A stretch of 64,000 nt of DNA from Parachitinimonas caeni (GCF_030129945.1 NZ_JARRAF010000006.1:124001-188000); one strand, 5' to 3'; shown: positions 7,493 through 17,551, counted from the stretch's first letter. Notes: generated by a model not told the origin, from the letters alone. Made by a program: numbers and translations.

Positions 7493-10366
7493 TTACTGAT
7501 AGCTATCCGTACTTGGGCAGCTGCAAACCAGGTTGCGGTCGCCATAGACATCGTCAATACGGCCAACGGTTGGCCAGAACTTGTTCTGACGTACCCACGC
7601 CAGCGGGAAGGCTGCCTGCTCGCGGCTATATGGTCGGTTCCACTCGCCGAGCACCACACCCTGCGTATGCGGGGCATGCCGCAAGGGGCTGTTGTCAGCA
7701 GGCCAGACACCCTGCTCTACCTGACGGATTTCCTCGCGAATAGACACCATGGCCGCCACAAAGCGATCCAGCTCTTCCTGCGACTCGCTCTCGGTCGGCT
7801 CGATCATGAAGGTACCAGGAACCGGGAAGCTCATGGTCGGCGCATGGAAACCGTAGTCCATCAGCCGCTTGGCGATGTCCACCTCGGTAATGCCGGTCGC
7901 CGCCTTGAGCGGACGCAGGTCAATGATGCACTCGTGCGCTACGCGGCCGTTTGCGCCGGTGTACAGCACCGGGTAGTGATCTTTCAATTTGCTGGCCAGA
8001 TAGTTGGCGTTCAGCAGCGCCATTTCCGTGGCACGCTTGAGGCCGCTTCCGCCCATCATCGTGATGTACATCCACGAAATCGGCAAAATTGACGCCGAGC
8101 CATAAGGCGCGGCCGAAACAGCGCTCTGGCCTTCATGCGGGCCAGGAATGGCCGAAACAGCGTGGTTGGCCATGAACGGTGCCAGATGGGCCTTGAGGCC
8201 AATCGGCCCCATGCCGGGTCCGCCGCCGCCATGCGGGATGCAGAAGGTCTTGTGCAGATTCATATGGCTGACATCCGCGCCGATTTCGGCCGGTTTGACC
8301 AGACCAACCAAGGCATTCAGGTTGGCACCATCCATATAAACCTGGCCGCCATTGGCATGGATAACATCACAAATCTCGCGAATCGCCGCCTCAAACACAC
8401 CGTGCGTAGAGGGATAGGTGATCATCAGACAGGACAGGCGATCACGATACTGCTCGGCCTTGGCCTTAAGATCCGCGACATCGACGTTACCTGCGTCGTC
8501 ACAGGCCACCACCACCACTTCCATGCTCATCATTTGCGCGGTTGCGGGATTGGTTCCGTGGGCCGAACGTGGAATCAGGCAGACATTCCGATGGGTATCG
8601 CCACGAGACTCGTGGTAGCGACGAATCGCCAACAGGCCGGCGTATTCGCCTTGTGCCCCGGAGTTTGGCTGCATGCAGATGGCGTCAAAACCGGTAATGG
8701 CTTTGAGTTGATCGGCCAAGCCCTCAATCATGCGCAGATAGCCCTCGGTTTGATCTGCCGGGGCAAACGGATGAATCTCACCAAATTCGGGCCAGGTCAC
8801 CGGAATCATCTCTGCCGTGGCGTTCAGCTTCATCGTGCAGCTGCCCAGAGAAATCATCGAGGTATTCAGGGCCAGATCTTTGTTTTCAAGGCGCTTGAGG
8901 TAGCGCAGCATCTCGGTTTCAGTGTGATGGCTATTGAAAACCGGATGGCTGAGGATGGCGTCGCTACGCAGCATCGTGGCCGACAAGGCATTGGCAGCAT
9001 CGGCATCCAGCCCGCTCACCGATAGATCCGCCGCCTTCTGGCCCAGCAACGCCTGCCACAATTCGGCCACATCAATGCGGTTGCTACGCTCGTGAAAGCT
9101 CGCCCCCAACCGACCCTGGCCGACTTTGCGCAGGTTGAAGCCCGCCTTGCGGGCCGCAGCATAGGCCGCCTCGGCGCCATCACCCAGTTCGAAAGTCACT
9201 GTATCGAACAAATGCCGGTTAAGAACCTTGACGCCCGCCTTATTCAGGCCCATCGCAAAGATGCTGGCCAGGCGATTGACGCGGCGAGCGATACGACGCA
9301 GCCCATCCGGCCCGTGATAAACCGCATACAGGCCGGCCATATTGGCCAGCAGCACCTGTGCGGTACAGATATTGGAGTTCGCCTTCTCACGGCGGATGTG
9401 CTGTTCGCGGGTCTGCAGGGCCATCCGCAGGGCCGGCTTGCCATTGCTGTCGATCGACACGCCGATAATGCGGCCGGGGACGGCGCGCTTGTAATCGTCA
9501 CGGGTCGCAAAGAAAGCGGCGTGAGGGCCACCAAAGCCCATCGGCACGCCAAAGCGCTGGGTCAGACCCACCGCAATATCTGCTCCCAGCTCGCCAGGTG
9601 ACTTCAGCAGCACCAACGCCAGCAGATCACAGGCCATGGCCACGGCGCCGCCCTTGGCTTTAACTGCCGCAATCAAGGGGGCGAAATCGAGAATGTCGCC
9701 ATCAACGTTCGGATACTGGAACAAGGCACCAAAGACATCGTGTTGGCCCGCCGTTGCCGCATCAGCCACGATCAGCTCGAAGCCAAAGGCCGCCGCCCGG
9801 GTACGCAGTACATCCAGCGTCTGTGGCAGCACTCCGGCATCGACGAAAAAGGCATTCGATTGACTCTTGGCGATGCGTTTGGCCATCGCCATGGCTTCGG
9901 CAGCGGCAGTCGCTTCATCCAGCAAGGAGGCATTCGCCAGTTCCAGCCCGGTCAGGTCAATGATCATCTGCTGATAATTAAGCAGCGATTCGAGCCGGCC
10001 TTGCGATACTTCAGCTTGATAGGGCGTGTAGGCGGTATACCAGCCGGGGTTTTCCATCACATTGCGCAGAATCACCTTCGGCACGATGGTTTCGTGATAC
10101 CCCATGCCGATATACGAGCGGGCAATCACATTGCGGCTGGCGAGGCTGCGCAGTTCGGCCAGCGATTCTTCTTCGGTGCGCGGTGCGGGCAGGGCCATTG
10201 GCTTGGCGCTGCGGATATTCGCCGGCACGGTCTGGGCAACCAGTTCGTCGAGCGAGGCCGCGCCCACTGCCGCGAGCATGGCGGTGGTTTCGGCGGCATC
10301 GGGGCCGATATGGCGGCCAACGAATTCATCGTGCTGTTCAAGCGAACTCAGGGATTCGAAAGTCAT
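7493..10366 (-). CDS. gcvP: Glycine dehydrogenase (decarboxylating), P-protein
   Basis: This PLP-dependent P-protein of 957 residues removes CO2 from glycine and passes the aminomethyl group to the lipoyl arm of GcvH. The PLP lysine lies in [17 protein letters not shown]. The single long chain (fused alpha and beta halves) matches the proteobacterial form. The ATG at 10366 is chosen because AAGGA lies 7 nt upstream; an in-frame ATG at 10381 has no comparable site. It is the last gene of the gcvT-TPR-gcvH-gcvP array, 121 nt after gcvH with a hairpin between. Confidence 0.96.
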   Translation of the reverse strand: MTFESLSSLEQHDEFVGRHIGPDAAETTAMLAAVGAASLDELVAQTVPANIRSAKPMALPAPRTEEESLAELRSLASRNVIARSYIGMGYHETIVPKVILRNVMENPGWYTAYTPYQAEVSQGRLESLLNYQQMIIDLTGLELANASLLDEATAAAEAMAMAKRIAKSQSNAFFVDAGVLPQTLDVLRTRAAAFGFELIVADAATAGQHDVFGALFQYPNVDGDILDFAPLIAAVKAKGGAVAMACDLLALVLLKSPGELGADIAVGLTQRFGVPMGFGGPHAAFFATRDDYKRAVPGRIIGVSIDSNGKPALRMALQTREQHIRREKANSNICTAQVLLANMAGLYAVYHGPDGLRRIARRVNRLASIFAMGLNKAGVKVLNRHLFDTVTFELGDGAEAAYAAARKAGFNLRKVGQGRLGASFHERSNRIDVAELWQALLGQKAADLSVSGLDADAANALSATMLRSDAILSHPVFNSHHTETEMLRYLKRLENKDLALNTSMISLGSCTMKLNATAEMIPVTWPEFGEIHPFAPADQTEGYLRMIEGLADQLKAITGFDAICMQPNSGAQGEYAGLLAIRRYHESRGDTHRNVCLIPRSAHGTNPATAQMMSMEVVVVACDDAGNVDVADLKAKAEQYRDRLSCLMITYPSTHGVFEAAIREICDVIHANGGQVYMDGANLNALVGLVKPAEIGADVSHMNLHKTFCIPHGGGGPGMGPIGLKAHLAPFMANHAVSAIPGPHEGQSAVSAAPYGSASILPISWMYITMMGGSGLKRATEMALLNANYLASKLKDHYPVLYTGANGRVAHECIIDLRPLKAATGITEVDIAKRLMDYGFHAPTMSFPVPGTFMIEPTESESQEELDRFVAAMVSIREEIRQVEQGVWPADNSPLRHAPHTQGVVLGEWNRPYSREQAAFPLAWVRQNKFWPTVGRIDDVYGDRNLVCSCPSTDSYQ

Positions 10367-10442
10367 TGAGGAGTCCTTCATGGTGTAACCCTTCCCGGCC
10401 AGCTCTGATCGAGGGGGTGGGTTACCGGATTGCCAGAATGCA

Positions 10443-10471
10443 AAAACCGGCCGTTTTGAGGGGCCGGTTTT
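10443..10471 (-). terminator. Hairpin between gcvH and gcvP, possible attenuator
   Basis: AAAACCGGCC (10443-10452) pairs with GGCCGGTTTT (10462-10471) in a perfect 10-bp stem with a 9-nt loop. On the minus strand the right arm ends in TTTTT, as in an intrinsic terminator. It lies within the operon, before gcvP, so partial termination or mRNA stabilisation is possible. Confidence 0.6.
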
Positions 10472-10487
10472 GGGGTATTACGTGGGC

Positions 10488-10877
10488 TCAGGCGCCGATT
10501 TCCGCTGCATAACCCGCAGCGTCGAGGCACTTGGCCAGATCGCCCGGATTGGCAGGCTGGATGCGGAAGAACCACGCTTCGCCGTAGGGATCGGTATTCG
10601 CCAGCTCGGGCGCGCCTTCCAGCGCTTCGTTGATGGCGACAACTTCGCCGGCAATGGGGCAGTAAACATCCGATGCGGCCTTGACCGACTCGACAACCCC
10701 GGCCTGTGCTTCTTCGGCCAGCTTGGCGCCGACCTTTGGCAGCTCGATGAACACCACGTCGCCCAGCAAGGATTGGGCGTGGTCAGTAATGCCAACGGTC
10801 ACGGTGCCATCGGCTTCCAGGCGTAGCCACTCGTGGCTGGCCACATACTTGAGATCGCTAGGGATATTGGTGCTCAT
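10488..10877 (-). CDS. gcvH: Glycine cleavage system H-protein
   Basis: This 129-residue lipoyl carrier protein shuttles the aminomethyl group between GcvP, GcvT and the L-protein. The lipoylated lysine is in [20 protein letters not shown]. The start [17 protein letters not shown] has GAGG about 7 nt upstream; an ATG 30 nt earlier would add an atypical N-terminus. It follows the TPR gene by 152 nt and may have its own promoter in that gap, although none was clear. Confidence 0.96.
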   Translation of the reverse strand: MSTNIPSDLKYVASHEWLRLEADGTVTVGITDHAQSLLGDVVFIELPKVGAKLAEEAQAGVVESVKAASDVYCPIAGEVVAINEALEGAPELANTDPYGEAWFFRIQPANPGDLAKCLDAAGYAAEIGA

Positions 10878-11029
10878 GTCATCCTCAGGTTGGGTGTTCG
10901 GTACCAATCAAGGTGCCGAGTTTGGTTTTGGCATCCCGCCGACGACAACCAGGTATCGTTCAGCCCCGTCGGCCGGATAGATAAAGTTGCAGGACTCGTG
11001 ACGCGTGAATTTTAACACGCCACTGCCGT

Positions 11030-11974
11030 TCAGCTGCCTTCGCTCAATTGCTTGATGCGCGCCAGCCGGGTCGCCTCGTCGCGGACCAGAAAGGCGTCTT
11101 TGGACAACTCGGCATAGGCCAGACCGAAATAGCGCCGGGCCTGGGCTTTGTCGCCTTTGGCCAGATAGAGCTCGGCCAGCTCCTCGTACACGTAGCCATC
11201 GACGTCTTTGGCTGCCGTCATCTCGTCTTCAAGCGCCTTCTGTGTTGCCAGGGCCGGATCAAGCTTGCCGGTCAGCCGCTGCACATGCGCAATCATCCAC
11301 TTGGCAATACGGATAGCGCCCGGCTTGGCCTGCTTCTGTCGTTCGGCCAGGGCTTTCTGGTAGAGCTCCAGCGCCTTGTCGTACTGCTTGCGACTTTCAA
11401 AGGCATAGCCCTGATTGTTGTAGAGCGAGGCCAGCCAGCGTTTGGCAGCGGGGTCCGGGCTGGCTTCGGCATACGCAATCGCCATGCTGTTCCACTCCAC
11501 GGCAGCGTCCCCTTGCGCCGCGATCCCGGCCATATGCGCAGAATCAACCGCCAGATAAGGCAGCTTGCTGGCGACCGCCAGTTCCCAGGCCTGAACAAAC
11601 AGAGGCAGCGCCTTATCGGCAGCTTTGTTTGAATTAAACAGCCGGCCGCGTTCGAGCAGATAGCGCACCTTGACCACCGGCGGCAGGCCAGCGAGCCGGG
11701 GCTCGATCTTGTCGAGCAGGGCATGGCCTTCGTCAAAGCGCATCTGCAAGCCCAAAGACCGAGCGAGCTGGGTGTTGATCTGTGCCGCTTCAGCGCTGGG
11801 GTCGGCATGCGCCTTCAAGGCCTCGCGAAAGCGCTGCTCGGCCGGTTTGGGCTCGTCGATGTTCCAGATCAGAAACTCAGCCAGCTCCCCGGCAGACATG
11901 GGCGCCGCCAGCGCCCCTGCACTGCCCAGGGATGCCGCCAGAAGCAGCGCCAACAGCTGTCCGGTGCGCTTCAT
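11030..11974 (-). CDS. Secreted TPR-repeat protein inside the gcv array
   Basis: This 314-residue protein starts with a signal peptide ([20 protein letters not shown], cleavage near ALAAP). The mature part is almost all helical repeats; the clearest TPR units are [20 protein letters not shown] and [20 protein letters not shown]. The start codon overlaps the gcvT stop by 4 nt (ATGA), so it is translationally coupled to gcvT. There is no enzymatic motif. A periplasmic scaffold role is possible, but the link to glycine cleavage is positional only. Confidence 0.75.
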   Translation of the reverse strand: MKRTGQLLALLLAASLGSAGALAAPMSAGELAEFLIWNIDEPKPAEQRFREALKAHADPSAEAAQINTQLARSLGLQMRFDEGHALLDKIEPRLAGLPPVVKVRYLLERGRLFNSNKAADKALPLFVQAWELAVASKLPYLAVDSAHMAGIAAQGDAAVEWNSMAIAYAEASPDPAAKRWLASLYNNQGYAFESRKQYDKALELYQKALAERQKQAKPGAIRIAKWMIAHVQRLTGKLDPALATQKALEDEMTAAKDVDGYVYEELAELYLAKGDKAQARRYFGLAYAELSKDAFLVRDEATRLARIKQLSEGS

Positions 11975-13071
11975 TCAAAGACCTTCTTGCCGTTGCGCAC
12001 GAAAGGCATCTTGACGACACGGGCCGGTTGCAGGGTGCCACGCACATCAACCTGCACGCTGTCGCCCACTTTCACGGCCAGCGGCACCCGCGCCATGGCA
12101 ATCGACACTTGCAGGCTCGGGGAGAAAGTACCGGAGGTGATTTCGCCATCGCCGGTTTCGGTCACGACTTTCATATGGCTGCGCAGCACGCCCTTGCCTT
12201 CGAATACCAGGCCAACCTGCTTGAGTAGACCCGCCTTGCCGGCGCTACGCTCGGCCTTTTCGGCTTCGATCACCTGGCGGCCCACGAAGTCACGGCCTGC
12301 AGGCTCCCAGGACACGGTCCAGCCCATGCCGGCCGCCAGCGGGGAAATACTGTCGTCCATTTCGTTGCCGTACAGGTTCATGCCGGCTTCGAGCCGCAGC
12401 GTGTCGCGGGCGCCCAGACCGGCCGGTGCCACGCCTGCTGCAGTCAGGGCTTGCCAGAATGCGGGGGCTTCAGCAGCAGGCATCGACACTTCCAGCCCGT
12501 CCTCACCGGTGTAACCCGTGCGCGCCACAAACCAGTCGCCATGCGGCAGGCCGACAAACACGGCAAGGCTATCAATCAGCGCGGCAATTTCGGGTTTGGC
12601 TGCCTTGGTCTTGGCCAGGGCATTCGGGCCTTGCACGGCAATCATGGCCAGATCGCGCCGAGGGGTGAGGGTGACCCCGAAGCGCGCCGCAATCGGACCC
12701 ATCCATTCCAGATCTTTGGCAGTGGTGCCAGCGTTGATCACTACCCGATATCCCCAACGGGTGCGATAGACGATCAGGTCATCCACCACGCCACCAGCCT
12801 CGTTCAGCATGCCCGAGTAGAGTGCTTTGCCTTCAAAACCAAGCTTGGCCACGTCGTTGGCGATCAGCTTTTGCAGAAATTCCGTGGCGCGCTCACCGGT
12901 TACATCGACTGCGGTCATATGCGAGACGTCGAACATGCCGGCATCGGTGCGAACCGCCTCGTGCTCCTTGATCTGGGAACCGTAGTGGATGGGCATTTCC
13001 CAACCGGCAAACTCGACAATCTTGCCGCCAGCAGCGGTGTGGACTTCGTAAAGCGGTGTACGACTGGTCAT
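11971..13071 (-). CDS. gcvT: Glycine cleavage system T-protein (aminomethyltransferase)
   Basis: This is a 366-residue folate-dependent aminomethyltransferase. Conserved blocks include [27 protein letters not shown] near the N-terminus, [17 protein letters not shown] and [21 protein letters not shown]. The start at 13071 has AAGGAG 5 nt upstream; the open frame extends further upstream without a credible start. It is first in the minus-strand array and divergent from sdaA. A palindromic repeat element sits 38 bp upstream of the start codon, so any promoter is within or beyond it. No glycine riboswitch motif was recognised. Confidence 0.95.
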   Translation of the reverse strand: MTSRTPLYEVHTAAGGKIVEFAGWEMPIHYGSQIKEHEAVRTDAGMFDVSHMTAVDVTGERATEFLQKLIANDVAKLGFEGKALYSGMLNEAGGVVDDLIVYRTRWGYRVVINAGTTAKDLEWMGPIAARFGVTLTPRRDLAMIAVQGPNALAKTKAAKPEIAALIDSLAVFVGLPHGDWFVARTGYTGEDGLEVSMPAAEAPAFWQALTAAGVAPAGLGARDTLRLEAGMNLYGNEMDDSISPLAAGMGWTVSWEPAGRDFVGRQVIEAEKAERSAGKAGLLKQVGLVFEGKGVLRSHMKVVTETGDGEITSGTFSPSLQVSIAMARVPLAVKVGDSVQVDVRGTLQPARVVKMPFVRNGKKVFE

Positions 13072-13108
13072 GCGGACTCCTTGGGCGAGAGAACGGATTG
13101 GCGCAGCA

Positions 13109-13209
13109 GGCGCTGTTGACGTGTCGTTTCGGGTCAAGCTCCAAACCCAATGCACGGCTCGGGTACGGACGACCGCCCCCGCAACCGCAAACAAAACGTC
13201 AACAACGCC
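13109..13209. repeat. Palindromic repeat element, 101 bp, upstream of gcvT
   Basis: GGCGCTGTTGACGTGT at the left and ACAAAACGTCAACAACGCC at the right are inverted copies of the family terminus. The right half (GCAACCGCAAAC next to the end) matches the 86-bp copy at 17397, so these two form a short subtype. It lies in the gcvT/sdaA intergenic region, within 40 bp of the gcvT start. Confidence 0.75.
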
Positions 13210-13506
13210 CGGAGCGCATCTGGGAAGCCGGCATTATAACCGCCTGCTCAAGGCCCGTAGCGGCCATTACACGACGACGGACGCCGGGCGGACAGGGGGT
13301 ATGTGGCGGCCGGAATTGTCCGCACCCTTGGGGAGCGGGTCTAGGATGATTCCCCCGTATTTTCGATCAAATCCGGCAAATTCCATCTGACGCAAAACCT
13401 CGCCAGAACAGGCTTTGGGCTTTTCTTGCACGACCCGGCCATTGCCTGCCGACATGCACTACACTTGCGCCACCCAAGCCCCGCGATCGAATCGGGGTAC
13501 ATAAGC

Positions 13507-13557
13507 GAACCTCTCCCCTGGCAGACAATCTGCCTGCCCCTCCGGCGGCAGAGGTTC
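13507..13557 (+). promoter_or_regulatory. Structured leader before sdaA
   Basis: GAACCTCT (13507-13514) pairs perfectly with AGAGGTTC (13550-13557). Between them a second hairpin GGCAGA-CAA-TCTGCC (13520-13534) and a third weaker one TGCC/GGCA can form, giving a possible three-way junction 25 nt before the start codon. It does not match the glycine riboswitch core that I know. It may be a regulatory leader or a chance GC-rich fold. Confidence 0.35.
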
Positions 13558-13582
13558 CTACAACCAGATGGAGACTTTACCC

Positions 13583-14953
13583 ATGGCTATCAGCGTATTC
13601 GACCTGTTCAAAATCGGCATCGGCCCCTCCAGCTCACACACCGTCGGCCCCATGCGGGCAGCCAAGCGCTTTGTGGAAGGCATTGCCAACAAAGGTGCGC
13701 TGGCAGCTGTCCGTAGCGTCAAAGCCGAACTGTTTGGTTCGCTCGGCCAGACCGGCAAAGGTCACGGCAGCCCCAAGGCCGTGATGCTGGGGCTGTTAGG
13801 AGACGAACCAGACACCGTCGAGACCGACCACGTACCCGCCACCATTGCACGGATTGAGCAAGAGCAGCGCATCAACCTGCTAGGTCAGCACGTCATCGCA
13901 TTCAACCCGGCCGAAGATATTGTGCTGCACCGGCGCAAGACCCTGCCTGCCCACCCCAACGGCATGCGCTTTGTCGCCCTGGATGCAGATGGCAGCGAGC
14001 TGCATGTACGTACGTATTACTCGGTCGGTGGCGGCTTTGTCGTCAGTGGCGATGCCGATGCCGAAACCCCTTTCATGGAAGACCAGACCCAGGTTGCCCA
14101 CCCTTTTCGCAGCGCTGCTGAGCTGATCACGCTGACCGACGCCACCGGCCTGTCGATTTCGCGTCTGATGCTCGAAAACGAAGCCGCCTGGCGCCCGGAA
14201 GCGGAAACCCGTGCCGGTTTGTTGAAGATCTGGGAAGTCATGCAGTCCTGCGTCAAGCGAGGCTGCGAGCGCGAGGGTGTACTCCCCGGCGGCCTCAAGG
14301 TCACCCGTCGTGCCCCGGCGGTTTTCCGCAAGCTGTCCACCCAATCTGCCGCCGACCCTTTGATGGTGATGGACTGGATCAACCTGTACGCCCTGGCCGT
14401 CAACGAAGAGAACGCCGCAGGCGGCCGCGTCGTCACCGCGCCGACCAATGGGGCCGCCGGCATCGTGCCTGCAGTATTGCATTACTACGCCCGCCACACC
14501 CCTAACCCGACCGAAGAAGGCGTGGTACGTTTTCTGCTGACTGCCGCCGCCATCGGCATTCTTTATAAGGAAAACGCCTCTATCTCGGGCGCTGAAGTCG
14601 GTTGCCAGGGCGAAGTCGGCGTCGCCTGCTCCATGGCGGCCGGCGCGCTGGCAGAGGTCATGGGGGGCACACCACGTCAGGCAGAGAACGCTGCTGAAAT
14701 CGCCATGGAGCACCATCTGGGTCTGACCTGCGACCCGATTGGCGGGCTGGTACAGGTGCCGTGCATCGAGCGCAACGCGATTGGCGCAGTCAAGGCAATC
14801 AATTCGGCGCGCATGGCGCTATTGGGAGATGGCACACACAAGGTATCGCTCGACAAGGTCATCAAGACCATGCGCGAAACTGGTGCCGACATGAAAAGCA
14901 AATACAAGGAAACCGCCCGTGGCGGCCTGGCGGTCAACATCATTGAGTGCTGA
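13583..14953 (+). CDS. sdaA: L-serine ammonia-lyase (serine dehydratase), iron-sulfur type
   Basis: This 456-residue single-chain enzyme deaminates L-serine to pyruvate with a [4Fe-4S] cluster instead of PLP. The N-terminal [19 protein letters not shown] is the beta-domain signature. Cluster cysteines fit [15 protein letters not shown] and [23 protein letters not shown] lies 9 nt before the ATG at 13583; an ATG 15 nt earlier is an alternative. It is divergent from gcvT, consistent with serine and glycine catabolism being coupled. Confidence 0.94.
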   Translation: MAISVFDLFKIGIGPSSSHTVGPMRAAKRFVEGIANKGALAAVRSVKAELFGSLGQTGKGHGSPKAVMLGLLGDEPDTVETDHVPATIARIEQEQRINLLGQHVIAFNPAEDIVLHRRKTLPAHPNGMRFVALDADGSELHVRTYYSVGGGFVVSGDADAETPFMEDQTQVAHPFRSAAELITLTDATGLSISRLMLENEAAWRPEAETRAGLLKIWEVMQSCVKRGCEREGVLPGGLKVTRRAPAVFRKLSTQSAADPLMVMDWINLYALAVNEENAAGGRVVTAPTNGAAGIVPAVLHYYARHTPNPTEEGVVRFLLTAAAIGILYKENASISGAEVGCQGEVGVACSMAAGALAEVMGGTPRQAENAAEIAMEHHLGLTCDPIGGLVQVPCIERNAIGAVKAINSARMALLGDGTHKVSLDKVIKTMRETGADMKSKYKETARGGLAVNIIEC

Positions 14954-15037
14954 CCCGCCACTTCAATACACCTGGCAGCCTGCCAGGCACTGACCAACCC
15001 GGCCATTGCCCCAACAACATTCACAGGATTTCGAGAG

Positions 15038-15361
15038 ATGACCGACCCCGCACAAGCTCAACTGGACGCCTACAATGCCCGCGACATCGACGCCTTTATG
15101 GCGTGCTACACCCCGGATGTCCGGATTGAAGATGGTGAAGGTACCCTGATCGCCGATGGCGCAGCCGCCGTACGTGAGCGTTACATGACGATTTTTACTG
15201 ATTACCCGCAACTGCATTGCCAGCTACGCAGCCGGATTCGCGTTGGTAACTATGTGCTGGATGAAGAACATATCACCGGCCGGGGAGATCAGCCGCTGCA
15301 TGTGGTAGCGATCTACCATATCCACGATGGGCTGATTAACCATGTGCGCCTTGTCCGCTAG
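15038..15361 (+). CDS. SnoaL-like/NTF2-fold protein
   Basis: This 107-residue protein has the layout of a SnoaL/nuclear-transport-factor-2 fold domain: the helix AQAQLDAYNARDIDAFMACY, then strands VRIEDGEG, HCQLRSRI and VVAIYHIHDGLINHVRLV. Such domains act as isomerases, hydrolases or binding pockets, and the substrate cannot be guessed. The TAG stop codon is made of the last bases before a repeat element: TA from the gene and G from the first base of the element. Confidence 0.75.
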   Translation: MTDPAQAQLDAYNARDIDAFMACYTPDVRIEDGEGTLIADGAAAVRERYMTIFTDYPQLHCQLRSRIRVGNYVLDEEHITGRGDQPLHVVAIYHIHDGLINHVRLVR

Positions 15362-15537
15362 GCTCTGTTGACACGCGCCCACCAGCCCCCATTCGTATGA
15401 GCAAATACAAGGGCTTGATTGGAGATTTAGATTCTGTTGTCGTAAGGTTTACAGACCATCACCATCAAGCCCTTATTGCGAAGCCTCAGCAGAGCCTGTT
15501 GCAATGCCCTCCGCGAAGACACATCAACCCGGCTTGT
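15360..15537. repeat. Degenerate repeat element, about 178 bp
   Basis: It begins TAGGCTCTGTTGACAC exactly at the stop codon of the preceding gene and runs to the next element. Inside is a perfect 11-bp inverted repeat AAGGGCTTGAT/ATCAAGCCCTT (15409-15419 and 15464-15474). The loop between these arms carries a second family terminus, TTAGATTCTGTTGTCGTAAG. This looks like nested or rearranged copies. Confidence 0.6.
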
Positions 15538-15860
15538 TAGGCTCTGTTGACGTTTTGTTTTCGGTCGCGCCGGGCCAAGTTTTGGGGCAGGGCGAGGCAG
15601 GGTGAGAGTAGTTTAGCGAGCTAAATAAGCGAACCCTAACGACGCCATGCCCCAAAAATCGACCCGGCCCGGAGGGTTCCGTCGGATTTGGGCCTGCTGC
15701 CGCGTTGACTGCCAGGCTGTTGGCTTGCGATGCAAGCCTTACAGCCTGTGCGCCCAGACGGGAAATCGCGTGGCTTATCACTAAGCGGCGCGCTTTTTGC
15801 CTTGTATCAGGCCCAAATCCGACGAAACGCGATCCGGAAATAAAACGTCAACAGAGCCTA
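15538..15860. repeat. Complete long palindromic element, about 320 bp
   Basis: The left end TAGGCTCTGTTGACGTTTT and the right end AAAACGTCAACAGAGCCTA are perfect inverted copies, each bordered by TA. The interior carries the module TTTAGCGAGCTAAATAAGCG followed by a GACGCCATGCCCCAAAA block, and near the right end the block CCGACGAAACGCGATCCGG. The same modules recur in the elements at 55653 and 58606. No open reading frame for a transposase is present, so it is non-autonomous. Confidence 0.85.
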
Positions 15861-15887
15861 GGGTTGATAATTCGTTCGAGATAAACC

Positions 15888-16397
15888 ATGACGCAGCGAA
15901 GCACCCAGCAAACATTGCCCCTTGTTTATGCCTGCTCCGGATGTTCGAGCGTGGCGCAGCTTGCCAATGATTGTGCCGTTCAGCTCGACCGGCAGGGCAG
16001 GGCGCAGATGTCGTGCATCAGCGGGGTGGGCGGTGGAGTGGTGCCTCTGGTCAGACTCGCTCAATCGGGAAGGCCGATTCTGGCGCTTGATGGTTGCGCG
16101 CTGGCTTGCGTGTCGGCCTGCCTCGATAAGGTCGGGGTGGTGCCGGATCGACATCTGATCCTGAATCAGCACGGAGCGAAAAAGCGCCTGCACGCGGATG
16201 CGGGTGAAGAAGAGTCGCAGCGTGCCTGGCAGGTTGTCGAGGCTGCACTGGAAGAGTTGGGCGCAGTTGACGATTTGCTTCCGGATCACGTTTCGTCGGA
16301 TTTAGGCCCACTGCACGAGCAGTCACAACATTTATTGCCACGCCCAGTAGGTGGAGAGCGCGGGGTTGAAGCGGTCCGGGCTACCGAACTGGAGTAA
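15888..16397 (+). CDS. DGC-domain (putative zinc-binding) protein with repeat-derived C-terminus
   Basis: Residues 1-120 match the DGC-domain family of putative metal-binding proteins: LVYACSGCSSVAQLAN, MSCISGVGGGV and LDGCALACVSACLD (the DGC motif), with cysteines suited to metal binding. From about residue 127 the frame runs through a fragment of the dispersed repeat (16266-16310) and ends inside the convergent gene at 16332. The last 40 or so residues are therefore not family-conserved and are probably acquired. The start has only a weak ribosome-binding site. A long repeat element ends 27 bp before the ATG, so the gene is flanked by repeat sequence on both sides. Confidence 0.75.
   Translation: MTQRSTQQTLPLVYACSGCSSVAQLANDCAVQLDRQGRAQMSCISGVGGGVVPLVRLAQSGRPILALDGCALACVSACLDKVGVVPDRHLILNQHGAKKRLHADAGEEESQRAWQVVEAALEELGAVDDLLPDHVSSDLGPLHEQSQHLLPRPVGGERGVEAVRATELE
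16266..16310. repeat. Repeat fragment inside the DGC gene
   Basis: CCGGATCACGTTTCGTCGG, continuing into a GATTTAGGCCC block, matches the inner right part of the long element (reverse complement of the 15810-15840 segment) with a few substitutions. No terminus remains. It encodes part of the C-terminus of the DGC protein. Confidence 0.65.
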
Positions 16398-17357
16398 CAG
16401 CTGCAGCCTGGTGGCCTGGCGGTCAATGGCCAACTTGCCTTGCGCTTGGGCTTGCTGGCTGAGCTTCTGCACGCCCCGATCAAATATCTGGCGACGCAGC
16501 GCTTCTGAAAAGGTCATGCACTGCTTGCCATTCAACTGAAGATCTGGCGCATCCAGTGCGTTCTGATCTACCCAATACATCGCGGCCGTTGCAAAACAGC
16601 CTCGCCCTGAAGCCGGCAGATAGGCAAGCCCGGCCAGGTCGGGGCCAACTGTGCGGAACAGCAATGTCGCACGTTTGTAGAGTTCCCCGAGCCGGCGATC
16701 CAGCAAGTCCATGGCGGGCGGGTCTGGTTGCTGTTGCAGCAGGCTGCCGATGGTGCCCAATTGCTTGGGTGGCACCACCCAGGCGTCTGCAAGCCGTATG
16801 GCTTCATAGCTGGAAATCAATTCCTGGTAGTCGGCGGGCAGATCGTAGCCAAGGCGTCTTTCCGCCTCGTCGATGGCAGGGCGGGCATCCTGTCGCCGGG
16901 GTTGCAGGAACAGGCTTGGGCCTTCGTCCAGCGGGCGCAGCAGCGCTTGCTCAGCCTGTGCGTAATTGGCCAGCTGCTGTGCCAGCGGTGCTTTGCTGCG
17001 CACCAAGGCATCAATGAGTGGGGAAAAGTCGATCAGCGGCCATTTCTGGCTGGAAGGTGGTTTGCGGTTCAAGCCGACTTTGGTCTCAATCTCGCCGTGC
17101 CAGCCGACGATGCTGAGGGACTTGGTGTTGATGGGTAACTCGAACTGGCATTGCACCGGTGCGGGGGAGGCGGTGCGGCTGACGTGCTTGAGCTGACACA
17201 ACAGACGCTCATCTGCCTTGAGCCGGATATCGAACTGTTCGCCGCTTTGTACAAAGGCCGTCAATGAAACGGGCATGGTTTGTGTCGTGGCAGACCATGC
17301 GTTCGTTGCGGCGGACAGGCTGCAGGCAACCAGTAACGACATGACGAGTCTGGGCAT
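16332..17357 (-). CDS. Secreted protein with SUKH/SMI1-KNR4-like segment
   Basis: This 341-residue protein starts with a signal peptide (MPRLVMSLLVACSLSAATNA, cleavage near AWSA). The region around residues 155-205 reads ARPAIDEAERRLGYDLPADY, then QELISSYEAIRLADAWVVPP. This resembles the start of SMI1/KNR4 (SUKH) domains (E-x-x-LG-x-x-LP-x-DY). The remainder, with scattered cysteines (LLCQLKHV, VQCQF, GRGCFATA, KQCMTF), I do not recognise. SUKH proteins are usually cytoplasmic immunity or binding proteins, so an exported one would be unusual. Its 3' end overlaps the DGC gene by 66 nt. Confidence 0.6.
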   Translation of the reverse strand: MPRLVMSLLVACSLSAATNAWSATTQTMPVSLTAFVQSGEQFDIRLKADERLLCQLKHVSRTASPAPVQCQFELPINTKSLSIVGWHGEIETKVGLNRKPPSSQKWPLIDFSPLIDALVRSKAPLAQQLANYAQAEQALLRPLDEGPSLFLQPRRQDARPAIDEAERRLGYDLPADYQELISSYEAIRLADAWVVPPKQLGTIGSLLQQQPDPPAMDLLDRRLGELYKRATLLFRTVGPDLAGLAYLPASGRGCFATAAMYWVDQNALDAPDLQLNGKQCMTFSEALRRQIFDRGVQKLSQQAQAQGKLAIDRQATRLQLLLQFGSPDRFNPALSTYWAWQ

Positions 17358-17396
17358 GGCGAGCCTCCTGATAGCGGTGAGGATGCTCTGTCATTG

Positions 17397-17482
17397 TAGG
17401 CGCTGTTGACGTCCTGTTTCAGGATCGCGTTTCGTCGGGCCTGGGCCTGGCGCAACCGCAAACAAGACGTCAACAGCGCTTA
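17397..17482. repeat. Short palindromic repeat element, 86 bp
   Basis: TAGGCGCTGTTGACGTC at the left and GACGTCAACAGCGCTTA at the right are near-perfect inverted copies bordered by TA. The middle holds AGGATCGCGTTTCGTCGG, shared with the long elements, and GCAACCGCAAAC, shared with the copy at 13109. It lies between two minus-strand genes. Confidence 0.8.
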
Positions 17483-17551
17483 GGTACGGGCGATGAGATG
17501 GGATGGCAGGCCACTGATGACAGATCGTGTGGCCTGCAGGCAACAAGGCAA

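Noticed and set aside
8135-9025. Plus-strand 296-codon frame antisense to gcvP
   Set aside because: Shadow of the gcvP codon pattern; no ribosome-binding site and no recognisable domain.
13072-13582. Glycine riboswitch upstream of gcvT or sdaA
   Set aside because: The conserved core that I know was not found on either strand; only a repeat element and a generic hairpin cluster are present.
15538-15860. Insertion sequence with a transposase
   Set aside because: The element has terminal inverted repeats but no open frame long enough for a transposase, so it is listed as a non-autonomous repeat.
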